Source of the DNA: Clostridia bacterium
Lineage (GTDB): Bacteria; Bacillota; Clostridia; Oscillospirales; Acutalibacteraceae
NCBI GenBank assembly: GCA_900768035.1
Contig: CAAGBH010000163.1
Span: forward strand, 1-17,234
Direction: 5' to 3'
Length of the DNA stretch: 17,234 nt
Part shown: piece after piece, positions 1 to 7,324 of the stretch
Layout of the letters: each line of letters begins with the position of its first letter
How positions within the stretch are numbered: the stretch's first letter is position 1
Made by a program: the position numbers and the translations under genes
Notes under the pieces: generated by a model
Databases searched by the model: none
The model's input: the letters and a program-made list of their open reading frames with translations, nothing else
What the model was told of the DNA's origin: nothing

Positions 1-2
1 GG

Positions 3-31
3 TTGACATTATACTTATATAGGTGTATAAT
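3..31 (+). promoter_or_regulatory. Sigma-A promoter of the citrate synthase operon
   Basis: A consensus -35 box TTGACA (3-8) and a consensus -10 box TATAAT (26-31) are separated by exactly 17 bp, which is a perfect match to a housekeeping sigma-A promoter. Transcription should start near position 38, leaving only about 20 nt of leader before the TTG start at 58. That leaves no room for a riboswitch or attenuator, so control most likely acts on initiation through the palindrome overlapping the -10 box. Confidence 0.85.
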
Positions 32-41
32 TGTATACAAT
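30..41. promoter_or_regulatory. Putative FCD/GntR operator palindrome
   Basis: ATTGTATACAAT is a perfect 12-bp palindrome. It overlaps the end of the -10 box and the presumed transcription start, so a bound protein would block RNA polymerase. Its core fits the TNGT-N(0-3)-ACNA pattern described for the FadR subfamily of GntR regulators. A regulator of exactly that subfamily is the second gene of this operon. A looser inverted repeat TTATAC (9-14) / GTATAA (25-30) lies just upstream and may widen the site. The pairing of protein and site is inference. Confidence 0.65.
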
Positions 42-57
42 AAAGGAGGGAGTTAAT

Positions 58-1434
58 TTGTTTGAATTATCAAATAAAACAAACTTGCTTGAACAAGACA
101 CTTATAAATATGATTTGCAAGATGTAAGTGAGCCGAATTTATACCGTGAACTTTATTCTCACGATAGCGTACCTCGTGTTGCATTTAACCACCGCAGAGT
201 GCCTATTGGTATGCCAAAGGATATTTGGATTACCGATACTTCGCTTCGTGACGGTCAACAGTCGGTTGAGCCTTACACTGTTCCGCAAATCGTTGAGATT
301 TATAAACTTCTTTCTAAACTTGGCGGTCCTTTTGGTCTTATTCGTCAGACTGAATTTTTTGTTTACAGCAAAAAGGATAGACAGGCGATTGAGAAGTGTC
401 AGGAATTAGGGCTTAAATTCCCTGAAATCACCACTTGGATTAGAGCCACTAAAGAAGATTTTAAACTTGTTAAAAACTTAGGTATTAGAGAAACGGGAAT
501 TTTAGTTTCATGCAGTGACTATCACATATTCAAAAAATTAAAAATGTCTCGCAAACAGGCAATGGATACATATTTATCGGCAGTGGCAGAAGCCTTTGAG
601 GCAGGCGTTATGCCGAGATGCCACCTTGAAGATATCACAAGGGCAGATTTTTACGGTTTTGTTGTGCCTTTTGTAAACGAACTTATGAAAATGTCCCGTG
701 ATGCGGGTATTCCTGTTCGCATAAGAGCGTGTGATACGATGGGTTACGGTGTGCCGTATCCTGAGGTTGTAATTCCTCGAAGTGTACCGGGTATTATTTA
801 CGGACTTCAACATTATTCCGATGTTCCGAGCGAGATGCTTGAATGGCACGGACATAATGATTTTTATAAAGCAGTCGCTAACGCATCAACCGCTTGGCTT
901 TACGGGGCGTCTGCAGTAAACTGTTCGCTTTTGGGTGTTGGTGAGAGAACGGGTAATGTTCCGCTTGAGGCAATGGTTATGGAATATGCTTCGCTTCGTG
1001 GCTCGTTTGACGGAATGGACCCGACTGTTATCACTGAAATTGCTGAATATTTCAAGAAAGAAATCGGTTATGATATACCGCCGATGACACCCTTTGTTGG
1101 TAAGAATTTTAATGTGACGAGGGCAGGTATACACGCTGACGGTCTTTTGAAAGACGAAGAAATTTATAATATCTTTAATACCAAAAAAATCTTAAACCGT
1201 GCGCCGTCTGTATTGGTTGGTAAGGCAAGCGGACTTGCAGGTATTGCGTATTGGATTAATAATAACTATAATCTTTCGGGTGATGATTTGGTGGATAAGA
1301 AAAGTCCGTTGGTTGTCAAACTCAAAGAGTGGATTGATGCTGAATATGAAGACGGAAGACAAACCACCCTTTCCAATACCGAACTTGAAACAAAAATAGA
1401 AGAATTATCCAATGGAAAATTCAGTCGTTTGTGA
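58..1434 (+). CDS. Re-citrate synthase (HMGL-like/DRE-TIM family)
   Basis: Condenses acetyl-CoA with oxaloacetate to citrate in the cytoplasm. It belongs to the isopropylmalate/homocitrate synthase family and is unrelated to the common Si-citrate synthase. An N-terminal extension of about 50 residues precedes a TIM barrel that opens with TDTSLRDGQQ (59-68, Arg64-Asp65). The metal-binding HxH is WHGHND (His264, His266), and GVGERTGN (293-300) is the family signature. I place the start at TTG 58 because AAAGGAGGG (42-50) sits 7-9 nt upstream; an in-frame TTG at 31 lies inside the -10/operator region and would precede that site. The product is 458 residues. Aconitase and isocitrate dehydrogenase follow in the operon, which argues for citrate as product rather than homocitrate or isopropylmalate. 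Re-citrate synthases in clostridia occupy the same context. The stereochemistry itself cannot be read from sequence. Confidence 0.85.
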   Translation: MFELSNKTNLLEQDTYKYDLQDVSEPNLYRELYSHDSVPRVAFNHRRVPIGMPKDIWITDTSLRDGQQSVEPYTVPQIVEIYKLLSKLGGPFGLIRQTEFFVYSKKDRQAIEKCQELGLKFPEITTWIRATKEDFKLVKNLGIRETGILVSCSDYHIFKKLKMSRKQAMDTYLSAVAEAFEAGVMPRCHLEDITRADFYGFVVPFVNELMKMSRDAGIPVRIRACDTMGYGVPYPEVVIPRSVPGIIYGLQHYSDVPSEMLEWHGHNDFYKAVANASTAWLYGASAVNCSLLGVGERTGNVPLEAMVMEYASLRGSFDGMDPTVITEIAEYFKKEIGYDIPPMTPFVGKNFNVTRAGIHADGLLKDEEIYNIFNTKKILNRAPSVLVGKASGLAGIAYWINNNYNLSGDDLVDKKSPLVVKLKEWIDAEYEDGRQTTLSNTELETKIEELSNGKFSRL

Positions 1435-1445
1435 GGAGAAAATCT

Positions 1446-2087
1446 ATGATAGAACATAAAACGGTTTCTTTGGCAGACCAAGTTTTTGAACAACTTGAAA
1501 CCGATATTTTATCGGGTGAGTTTGTACGGGGTGATATTTTAACCGAAAATAAACTTTGCGATAAATTAGGGGTTAGCCGAACACCCATAAGAGAAGCCTT
1601 AAGGAGACTTGAACAGGAAAATCTTATTAAGGTTACAGGCAAGGGTATTTGTGTTTTGGGTATTACAGAAAAAGATTTAGACGATATTTTCTTAATCAGA
1701 CAAAATATTGAAGGTCTTGCAGCAGCATTGGCGGCAGAAAACTGCAGTGAAGAAGATTTAAAAGAACTTGAATCTGTGTTAGAACTTCAGGAGTTTTATC
1801 TCCAAAAACACAATGCTGAACAAATTAAGGTTATGGATAACAAATTCCACGAAACACTTTATAAGTTAAGCGGAAGTGTGGTTTTCTATAACACTTTGTT
1901 GCCTTTGCATATTAAAGTTCAGAAATACCGCAAAGCCTCTGTTCAAAAAAAATCAAGAGCAATGGAATCGGTTGCAGAGCATAAACAGATATTTGATGCG
2001 GTAAAATCGGGCAACTGCGAACTTGCAAAGACTGTAACTGAACAACACGTTAAAAACGCCTATGAACATATAATCGGAAAGGAATAA
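1446..2087 (+). CDS. GntR-family regulator, FCD (FadR-like) subfamily
   Basis: Transcription factor of 213 residues. The N-terminal winged helix (about 8-75) contains the typical TENKLCDKLGVSRTPIREAL segment (33-52), followed by the wing KVTGKGICV. The C-terminal all-helical FCD ligand domain (about 78-205) keeps the expected metal ligands: Asp131 and His135 in DNKFH, His179 in EHKQ, and His201 in QHVK. FCD domains usually sense small organic acids through a bound metal, so citrate or a related acid is a reasonable but unproven ligand. ATG 1446 is chosen because AGGAGA (1434-1439) is well spaced; an in-frame GTG at 1431 would overlap the previous gene and lacks a site. The gene is embedded between citrate synthase and aconitase. 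It probably autoregulates the operon through the palindrome at 30-41. Confidence 0.88.
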   Translation: MIEHKTVSLADQVFEQLETDILSGEFVRGDILTENKLCDKLGVSRTPIREALRRLEQENLIKVTGKGICVLGITEKDLDDIFLIRQNIEGLAAALAAENCSEEDLKELESVLELQEFYLQKHNAEQIKVMDNKFHETLYKLSGSVVFYNTLLPLHIKVQKYRKASVQKKSRAMESVAEHKQIFDAVKSGNCELAKTVTEQHVKNAYEHIIGKE

Positions 2088-2092
2088 TTAAA

Positions 2093-4021
2093 ATGGGTTT
2101 AACTATTGCACAAAAGATAATCAAAGCGCATATGATAAGCGGAGAAATGACTGTGGGAAGCGAGGTTGCGCTTAAAATAGACCAAACTTTAACACAGGAT
2201 GCAACAGGCACAATGGCTTATCTCGAATTTGAAACAATGGGACTTGACCGTGTTAAAACCGAGCGCAGTGTGGCATATATTGACCATAATACCTTGCAAT
2301 CAGGTTTTGAAAATGCTGACGACCATAGATATATTCAGTCTGTTGCTAAAAAGCACGGTATTTATTTCTCACGCCCTGGTAACGGCATTTGCCATCAGGT
2401 ACACCTTGAACGTTTTGGAAAACCGGGTAAAACATTAATCGGTTCTGATAGCCATACCCCCACAGGCGGCGGTATAGGTATGCTTGCAATGGGTGCGGGC
2501 GGTCTTGACGTTGCAGTTGCAATGGGCGGCGGCGCTTACTATATCACAATGCCTAAAATGTATAAGGTTAATTTAATCGGCAAATTAAATCCTTTTGTTA
2601 CTGCAAAGGATATAAGCCTTGAAATATTGCGTATTTTGTCTGTTAAAGGCGGTGTAGGTGCCATTATTGAATGGGGTGGAGAAGGTATCAAAAACCTTTC
2701 TGTACCTGAACGTGCAACCATAACTAATATGGGAACGGAACTTGGCGCTACCACTTCAATTTTCCCGTCTGATGAAATCACAAGAGAGTTCCTTGTGGCT
2801 CAGGGCAGAGGTGAAGATTATGCTCCGCTTTCGAGCGATAGCAATGCGGTTTATGACAAGATTATTGATATTAATCTTAATGAATTAAAGCCGTTGATTG
2901 CTTGCCCTCACAGTCCTGATAATATTGTTACGGTTGAGTCTTTAAAGGGAACAAAGGTTGACCAAGTATGTATTGGTTCTTGCACCAACTCGTCTTTACA
3001 CGATATGTTAAAGGTTGCCGCTTTATTAAAGGGTAAAACTATTGACCCGAGTGTTAGCCTTTCAATTTCTCCCGGTTCTAAACAAGTTTTAACAATGCTT
3101 GCCGATTGCGGTGCATTGAGTGATATTTTAGCAAGCGGTGCTCGTGTGCTTGAATGTGCTTGCGGTCCTTGTATCGGTATGGGCTTCTCGCCAAATTCGG
3201 CAGGTGTATCACTTCGTACATTTAACCGCAACTTTATCGGCAGAAGCGGTACGGCAGATGCAAGTGTATACCTTGTTTCGCCTGAAACTGCAGTTGCGGC
3301 GGCTATAACAGGTGAGATTACTGACCCAAGACTTTTGGGTGATATGCCCGAAGTTAAAATGCCTGAGAGTTTCAAGATTGACGATAGTGCAGTTATTGAA
3401 CCTGCCACACCCGAAGATGCAGAAAATCTCGAAGTTTTGCGTGGACCTAATATTAAACCATTCCCGCAGAGTGTTCCGCAGGAAGATACACTTTCAGCCG
3501 AACTTGTTTTAAAAGTTGGCGATAATATCACTACCGACCATATTATGCCTGCAGGCGCCAAAATTCTTCCTTACCGTTCAAATATTCCGCATTTATCACA
3601 GTTCTGTTTCGGTGTTTGTGATACAACATTCCCTGAACGTGCTAAGGCTTTAGGACAGTCAATAATCGTGGGCGGAAGTAACTACGGTCAGGGCTCGTCA
3701 CGTGAACACGCCGCATTAGTTCCGATGTATCTGGGTGTTCGTGCGGTTATCACAAAGAGTTTTGCCCGTATACATGTTGCAAACCTTATTAATGCAGGTA
3801 TTATGCCGTTGACATTTAAGAATGCTGACGATTATGATAAACTTAATCAGTCTGATAAACTCACAATGACTAATATTTTCGACGGTATGGACAAGGGTGA
3901 AATTGAACTCAAAAATGAAACCACAGGCGAAACATTCACACTTTGTTGTTCGTTTACTGAAAGACAAAAGGCAATTTTAAAAGCCGGCGGACTTCTTGCA
4001 TACACAAAGGAAGGTAAATAA
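2093..4021 (+). CDS. acn: Aconitate hydratase (aconitase)
   Basis: Isomerises citrate to isocitrate through cis-aconitate, using a [4Fe-4S] cluster. The 642-residue length is that of the short bacterial/archaeal aconitase type, not the roughly 900-residue AcnA. Visible landmarks are GSDSHTPTGGG (117-127) in the substrate pocket; cluster ligands Cys297 in GSCTNS and Cys357/Cys360 in CACGPC; and the C-terminal swivel domain starting near 470, with TTDHIMPAG (480-488) and the catalytic-serine loop GSSREHA (534-540). AAAGGA (2078-2083) supports ATG 2093, five bases after the regulator gene ends. The large subunit and swivel domain are one chain, so it is not split like LeuC/LeuD. Its position between a citrate synthase and an isocitrate dehydrogenase fits true aconitase rather than homoaconitase. 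Confidence 0.93.
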   Translation: MGLTIAQKIIKAHMISGEMTVGSEVALKIDQTLTQDATGTMAYLEFETMGLDRVKTERSVAYIDHNTLQSGFENADDHRYIQSVAKKHGIYFSRPGNGICHQVHLERFGKPGKTLIGSDSHTPTGGGIGMLAMGAGGLDVAVAMGGGAYYITMPKMYKVNLIGKLNPFVTAKDISLEILRILSVKGGVGAIIEWGGEGIKNLSVPERATITNMGTELGATTSIFPSDEITREFLVAQGRGEDYAPLSSDSNAVYDKIIDINLNELKPLIACPHSPDNIVTVESLKGTKVDQVCIGSCTNSSLHDMLKVAALLKGKTIDPSVSLSISPGSKQVLTMLADCGALSDILASGARVLECACGPCIGMGFSPNSAGVSLRTFNRNFIGRSGTADASVYLVSPETAVAAAITGEITDPRLLGDMPEVKMPESFKIDDSAVIEPATPEDAENLEVLRGPNIKPFPQSVPQEDTLSAELVLKVGDNITTDHIMPAGAKILPYRSNIPHLSQFCFGVCDTTFPERAKALGQSIIVGGSNYGQGSSREHAALVPMYLGVRAVITKSFARIHVANLINAGIMPLTFKNADDYDKLNQSDKLTMTNIFDGMDKGEIELKNETTGETFTLCCSFTERQKAILKAGGLLAYTKEGK

Positions 4022-4022
4022 T

Positions 4023-5171
4023 ATGGAAAAATATATTGATAGCGCAGTTGAGCATTTTCGTTCACTTTTAACCGAACAAATTGCCCGTCAGAAAAAAATG
4101 GAAAATGATAATAGCGTCACCGATTATTCAAAACTTGAAAAAATAATTATCGGTATTTGTTACGGTGACGGTATCGGTCCGATTATCTCAAAAGAGAGCA
4201 AAAAACTTTTAGAGTATATTTTAAAGGATGAAATCGAAAGCGGTAAGGTTGAACTTCGTGTAATCGAGGGCTTGACAATCGAAAACCGTATTGCTCATAA
4301 TAAGGCAATCCCTGATGATGTTTTGGCAGAAATTAAGGCTTGCAATGTTATTTTGAAAGCGCCGACCACCACTTTAAAGGGTGGAACACTCGAAAGCGCA
4401 AATGTTGCAATGCGTAGAGAACTTGATTTATATGCAAATGTTCGTCCTGTGTGTGTTCCTGAACTTAATATTGATTGGACATTCTACCGTGAAAACACCG
4501 AGGGTGAGTATGTTTTGGGAAGTAAAGGAATTGATATTCCTGAAACTTTGGCATTTGACTTCAAAGTAACAACCAATGCAGGCACAAAGCGTATCTGTTG
4601 TGCCGCATTTGAATTTGCAAAGAAAAACGGAAAGACCAATGTTGCAATCGTAACAAAAGCCAACATAATGAAAAAGACCGACGGTAAATTCTCTGAAATT
4701 GCCCACGAAATCGCAAAAGATTATCCCGAAATTACCGCAGAAGACTGGTATGTAGATATTATGACGGCAAACCTTGTTAATGAGAATATCCGTTCAAATT
4801 TCCAAGTTTTCGTTATGCCTAATCTTTATGGTGACATTATTACAGACGAAGCCGCTCAGATTCAAGGCGGTGTAGGAACGGCAGGCAGTGCGAATATCGG
4901 CGATAAATATGCTATGTTTGAGCCAATTCACGGTTCTGCGCCCCGTTTGATTGAGGCAGGCAGGGGAGACTATGCTAATCCAACAAGTATGTTTAAAGCA
5001 ACTGAAATGATGTTAAGACATATTGGTTTTATCGAAAAAGCAAATAAATTAAATGAGGCTATTAATATCTGCACCGAAACTGAGAAAAAAGTGGTTGTAG
5101 ATGATAGCGAAAATAGCGCAACCTGTTCACAGTTCGGTGAATATTTAATGCAAACAATTGAAAACCTTTAA
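4023..5171 (+). CDS. icd: Isocitrate dehydrogenase (NAD(P)-dependent)
   Basis: Oxidatively decarboxylates isocitrate to 2-oxoglutarate, closing the route to glutamate. The isocitrate-binding set is present: Ser125-x-Asn127-xxx-Arg131 in ESANVAMRRELDLY, Arg141, and Arg156 in YRENTEGEY (155-163). Catalytic Lys212 and metal-ligand aspartates Asp271 and Asp275 in NLYGDIITDEAAQ are also present. The Ser/Asn pair separates it from isopropylmalate dehydrogenases. ATG 4023 has AAAGGAAGG (4006-4014) at good spacing; a longer in-frame opening from 3996 overlaps aconitase and is unlikely. The 382-residue protein carries about 38 residues before the fold begins at KIIIGICYGDGIGP. The coenzyme-selecting positions read Arg308-Leu309 in HGSAPRL. 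This is neither the Lys-Tyr of E. coli NADP enzymes nor the Asp-Ile of NAD enzymes, so I leave the cofactor open. Confidence 0.93.
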   Translation: MEKYIDSAVEHFRSLLTEQIARQKKMENDNSVTDYSKLEKIIIGICYGDGIGPIISKESKKLLEYILKDEIESGKVELRVIEGLTIENRIAHNKAIPDDVLAEIKACNVILKAPTTTLKGGTLESANVAMRRELDLYANVRPVCVPELNIDWTFYRENTEGEYVLGSKGIDIPETLAFDFKVTTNAGTKRICCAAFEFAKKNGKTNVAIVTKANIMKKTDGKFSEIAHEIAKDYPEITAEDWYVDIMTANLVNENIRSNFQVFVMPNLYGDIITDEAAQIQGGVGTAGSANIGDKYAMFEPIHGSAPRLIEAGRGDYANPTSMFKATEMMLRHIGFIEKANKLNEAINICTETEKKVVVDDSENSATCSQFGEYLMQTIENL

Positions 5172-5176
5172 TCTTG

Positions 5177-5201
5177 AAAACTCCTATTTTATAGGAGTTT
5201 T
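5177..5201 (+). terminator. Rho-independent terminator after icd
   Basis: AAAACTCCTAT (5177-5187), a TTT loop and ATAGGAGTTTT (5191-5201) form a perfect 11-bp stem five bases after the icd stop codon. The T-run is partly inside the stem and then interrupted by CATAAA, so termination may be incomplete. It separates the citrate operon from the his promoter. Confidence 0.8.
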
Positions 5202-5222
5202 CATAAATTTTATAAATAATTG

Positions 5223-5251
5223 TTGACTTTATCGTGATAAAGTGGTACTAT
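5223..5251 (+). promoter_or_regulatory. Promoter of the histidine operon
   Basis: TTGACT (5223-5228) and TACTAT (5246-5251) with a 17-bp spacer form a good sigma-A promoter. Transcription should begin near 5258, leaving a leader of about 27 nt. That is too short for a T-box, a leader peptide or an attenuator, so histidine control must act mainly on initiation. Confidence 0.75.
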
Positions 5252-5258
5252 GATAAAG
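5227..5258. promoter_or_regulatory. Putative operator for the TrpR-family regulator
   Basis: CTTTATC (5227-5233), GT, GATAAAG (5236-5242) is a perfect 7-bp inverted repeat that starts inside the -35 box. A third copy, GATAAAG (5252-5258), lies 16 bp downstream in direct orientation and covers the presumed start site. The arrangement brackets the promoter and is well placed for repression. The obvious candidate binder is the TrpR-like protein encoded by the next gene; this pairing is inferred from position. Confidence 0.6.
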
Positions 5259-5284
5259 TAATAAAATTCAAGGGTGGAAATATT

Positions 5285-5578
5285 ATGAATTTTCGTTCAC
5301 CGTCAATTGACAGATTTTTCAAGACAATTTTAAATTTGGAAAACTTAGAAGAATGTTATGAATACTTCGAAGATGTATGCACGATAAAAGAATTGCAGAA
5401 TATGGCTCAAAGGCTTGATACGGCAATTTTGCTTAAAAAAGGTGACAGTTATCAAAGAATCGCTGAAAAGGTTGATGTAAGCACAGCAACCATTGTTCGT
5501 GTTAGCAAATGCCTTAATTATGGAAGTGGCGGTTACAATAAAGCGATTGACAGACTTGGGAACACGGAGGAAAAATAA
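5285..5578 (+). CDS. yerC: YerC/YecD-family TrpR-like repressor, probable histidine regulator
   Basis: Small DNA-binding protein of 97 residues in the TrpR-related YerC family. The conserved core LEECYEYFEDVCTIKELQ (21-38) is followed by AQRLDTAILLKKGDSY and a helix-turn-helix near 55-78 (SYQRIAEKVDVSTATIVRVS), then the family's CLNYGSGGY ending (77-84 region). ATG 5285 follows AGGGTGG (5271-5277) at 7 nt; an in-frame start at 5234 would begin inside the promoter. The stop overlaps the hisZ start by one base (TAATG), so the gene is the first member of the his operon. TrpR-family proteins with this position are known as candidate histidine repressors in Firmicutes (called HisR in comparative-genomics work). 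Histidine as corepressor is inference here. Confidence 0.85.
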   Translation: MNFRSPSIDRFFKTILNLENLEECYEYFEDVCTIKELQNMAQRLDTAILLKKGDSYQRIAEKVDVSTATIVRVSKCLNYGSGGYNKAIDRLGNTEEK

Positions 5579-6702
5579 TGTATTCTGGCGAACTATCTTT
5601 AAACTTCAATGAAAAAGTAATCTTTGCGCTTCGCAATTTGTATTTAAGCAGAGGTTACAGTCAATATCAGATGAGCAAATTTGAGGAATATGACCTTTAT
5701 GCGAGGAATAAAGACTTTCTGATTTCTGACAGCGTAATCACTTTTACTGATACTAACGGTAAGTTAATGGCTTTAAAGCCAGACGTTACTTTATCAATTA
5801 TTAAAAATATTAAGGATCAACCCAATTCTTTGCAAAAGTTATTCTATAATGAGAATGTTTATAGAATTTCAAAAGGTAATAATGCTTTTAAAGAGATTAT
5901 GCAAGTAGGGCTTGAATGTTTTGGCGATATTGATTGTTACAGTATAAGCGAAGTTTTAACCTTAGCGGCTAAAAGCCTTAAAACTATTTCAAAGTCTTGT
6001 GTTCTTGATATTTCACATTTGGGAATAATTTCTTGCGTTATGGACGCATTGGAGATTTCAAACGACATAAGAGAAGAAATTTTAAGGTGCATTTCTCAAA
6101 AGAATCCCCACGAACTTTATGAAGTTTGCAAACAAATTAATATTAGCGACGACGATATTAATATTTTAAAATTATTTATTTCTGCAACGGGAAGCCCCAA
6201 TAATGTATTGGCATTTTTGGAAGAAAAGTTAAGCGGAAAATTTGATATCACGCCGATTTTAGAGTTGAAAAACATTATTTCGGGTGTAGATAGCGATATT
6301 AAAGATATGTTAAGAATTGATTTTTCAGTTGCAAATGATATGAAATATTATAACGGAATTGCTTTTAAAGGCTTTATTGAGGGTGTTCCGTCAAGTGTGA
6401 TTTCGGGCGGTCAGTATGATAAACTGATGCAGAAAATGAAACGTAAATCAGGTGCAATAGGTTTTGCGGTTTATCTTGATTTGTTAGAGCGTTTATTTGA
6501 AAATAATAATGAATTTGATGTTGATACAATTTTGATTTACGGTGATAACGATAATCCGTCTAAAGTTAATAGTTGTGTTAATTCATTGATTAGTTGCGGT
6601 AAGAAAGTTCTGGCTTGCAAAACTGTGCCTGAAAATATAAAATATAGAGAAGTTTTAAATATAAATGACTGTGAGGTGGATACTTGTGAAAACAATGCTT
6701 AA
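5578..6702 (+). CDS. hisZ: ATP phosphoribosyltransferase regulatory subunit HisZ
   Basis: Catalytically inactive paralogue of histidyl-tRNA synthetase that forms a complex with short-form HisG and is needed for its activity and histidine feedback. The class II synthetase-like fold is visible: FTDTNGKLMALKPDVTLSI (56-74), the motif-2-like stretch KLFYNENVYRISKG (87-100) and, near 350, the remnants of a small C-terminal alpha/beta domain. The synthetase-type segment YYNGIAFKGFIEG followed by SGGQYDKLM is present. Length (374 residues) fits HisZ and is short of a full HisRS; the pairing with hisG confirms the role. GGAGG (5566-5570) supports ATG 5578. Its end overlaps the hisG start by 17 bases, which suggests the two subunits are made in a fixed ratio. 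Confidence 0.9.
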   Translation: MYSGELSLNFNEKVIFALRNLYLSRGYSQYQMSKFEEYDLYARNKDFLISDSVITFTDTNGKLMALKPDVTLSIIKNIKDQPNSLQKLFYNENVYRISKGNNAFKEIMQVGLECFGDIDCYSISEVLTLAAKSLKTISKSCVLDISHLGIISCVMDALEISNDIREEILRCISQKNPHELYEVCKQINISDDDINILKLFISATGSPNNVLAFLEEKLSGKFDITPILELKNIISGVDSDIKDMLRIDFSVANDMKYYNGIAFKGFIEGVPSSVISGGQYDKLMQKMKRKSGAIGFAVYLDLLERLFENNNEFDVDTILIYGDNDNPSKVNSCVNSLISCGKKVLACKTVPENIKYREVLNINDCEVDTCENNA

Positions 6703-7324
6703 TGTGGCTCTTCCAAAGGGAAGACTTGGCGAAAAAGTTTATGCAATGTTTGAAAAAGCAGGTTTTGAGTGTCCGTCTATTAAAGAGAATAACCGCAAAC
6801 TGATTTTTGAAAACGCTGAAATCGGTGTTCGCTATTTCTGGGTTAAACCGTCTGATGTTGCAATTTATGTTGAACGTGGTGCGGCAGATGTTGGTGTGGC
6901 AGGCAAGGATATTTTGCTTGAATATAAGCCAGATGTATATGAACTATTAGACCTTGATATCGGTAAATGCCGAATGGCAGTTGCCGCAAAAAAAGATTTT
7001 CGTGACGACTTAGGGCGCACTTTGAGGGTTGCTACAAAGTTTAAAAATATAGCTTCAGAACACTATCTTTCAAAGGGCAGAGATATTGATATTATCCATC
7101 TTAACGGTTCGATTGAAATTGCGCCGATTTTAGATTTATCGGATGTTATTGTTGATATCGTTGAGACGGGCACAACCCTTAAAGAGAATGATTTAGAGGT
7201 TGTTGAAACCATTGTGCCAATCAGCGCACGGCTTATTGCAAACAAAACAAGTTCTAAGTTTAAAGCAGAAAAAATTGAAAAGATTGTACGGGAAATTGCC
7301 GCACAAACGGAGGCAAATTTATGA
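6686..7324 (+). CDS. hisG: ATP phosphoribosyltransferase catalytic subunit, short form
   Basis: First committed step: PRPP plus ATP gives phosphoribosyl-ATP. The 212 residues contain ALPKGRLGEKV (8-18), DVGVAGKDILLE (68-79), DLDIGKCRMAV (89-99) and the PRPP loop DIVETGTTLKENDL (157-170). The C-terminal ACT-like regulatory domain of long HisG is absent, so the protein depends on HisZ. I choose GTG 6686 because GAGGTGG (6673-6679) lies 6 nt upstream. ATG 6695 is a possible alternative (three residues shorter) but is 15 nt from that site, and ATG 6665 precedes it. The start lies inside hisZ; the stop overlaps hisD (ATGA). Confidence 0.92.
   Translation: MKTMLNVALPKGRLGEKVYAMFEKAGFECPSIKENNRKLIFENAEIGVRYFWVKPSDVAIYVERGAADVGVAGKDILLEYKPDVYELLDLDIGKCRMAVAAKKDFRDDLGRTLRVATKFKNIASEHYLSKGRDIDIIHLNGSIEIAPILDLSDVIVDIVETGTTLKENDLEVVETIVPISARLIANKTSSKFKAEKIEKIVREIAAQTEANL

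Noticed and set aside
31..57. Extending the citrate synthase to the in-frame TTG at 31
   Set aside because: Codon 31 lies on the -10 box and operator, upstream of the predicted transcription start. The strong AAAGGAGGG would then be inside the coding region, whereas TTG 58 is correctly spaced from it.
58..1434. Homocitrate or 2-isopropylmalate synthase for gene 1
   Set aside because: Neighbours are a one-chain aconitase and an isocitrate dehydrogenase with the Ser/Asn isocitrate signature, not LeuCD/LeuB or lysine-aminoadipate genes. The long N-terminal extension also fits Re-citrate synthase.
2908..3561. Long antisense open frame of 217 codons opposite aconitase
   Set aside because: It mirrors a well-conserved gene with intact catalytic residues, has no recognisable domain, and reads as serine/leucine/isoleucine-rich shadow sequence.
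3996..4022. Longer isocitrate dehydrogenase start within aconitase
   Set aside because: It adds nine unconserved residues and lacks a ribosome binding site, while ATG 4023 has a good one.
5202..5284. T-box, leader peptide or attenuator before the his operon
   Set aside because: The predicted leader is only about 27 nt and contains no histidine codon run or second hairpin.
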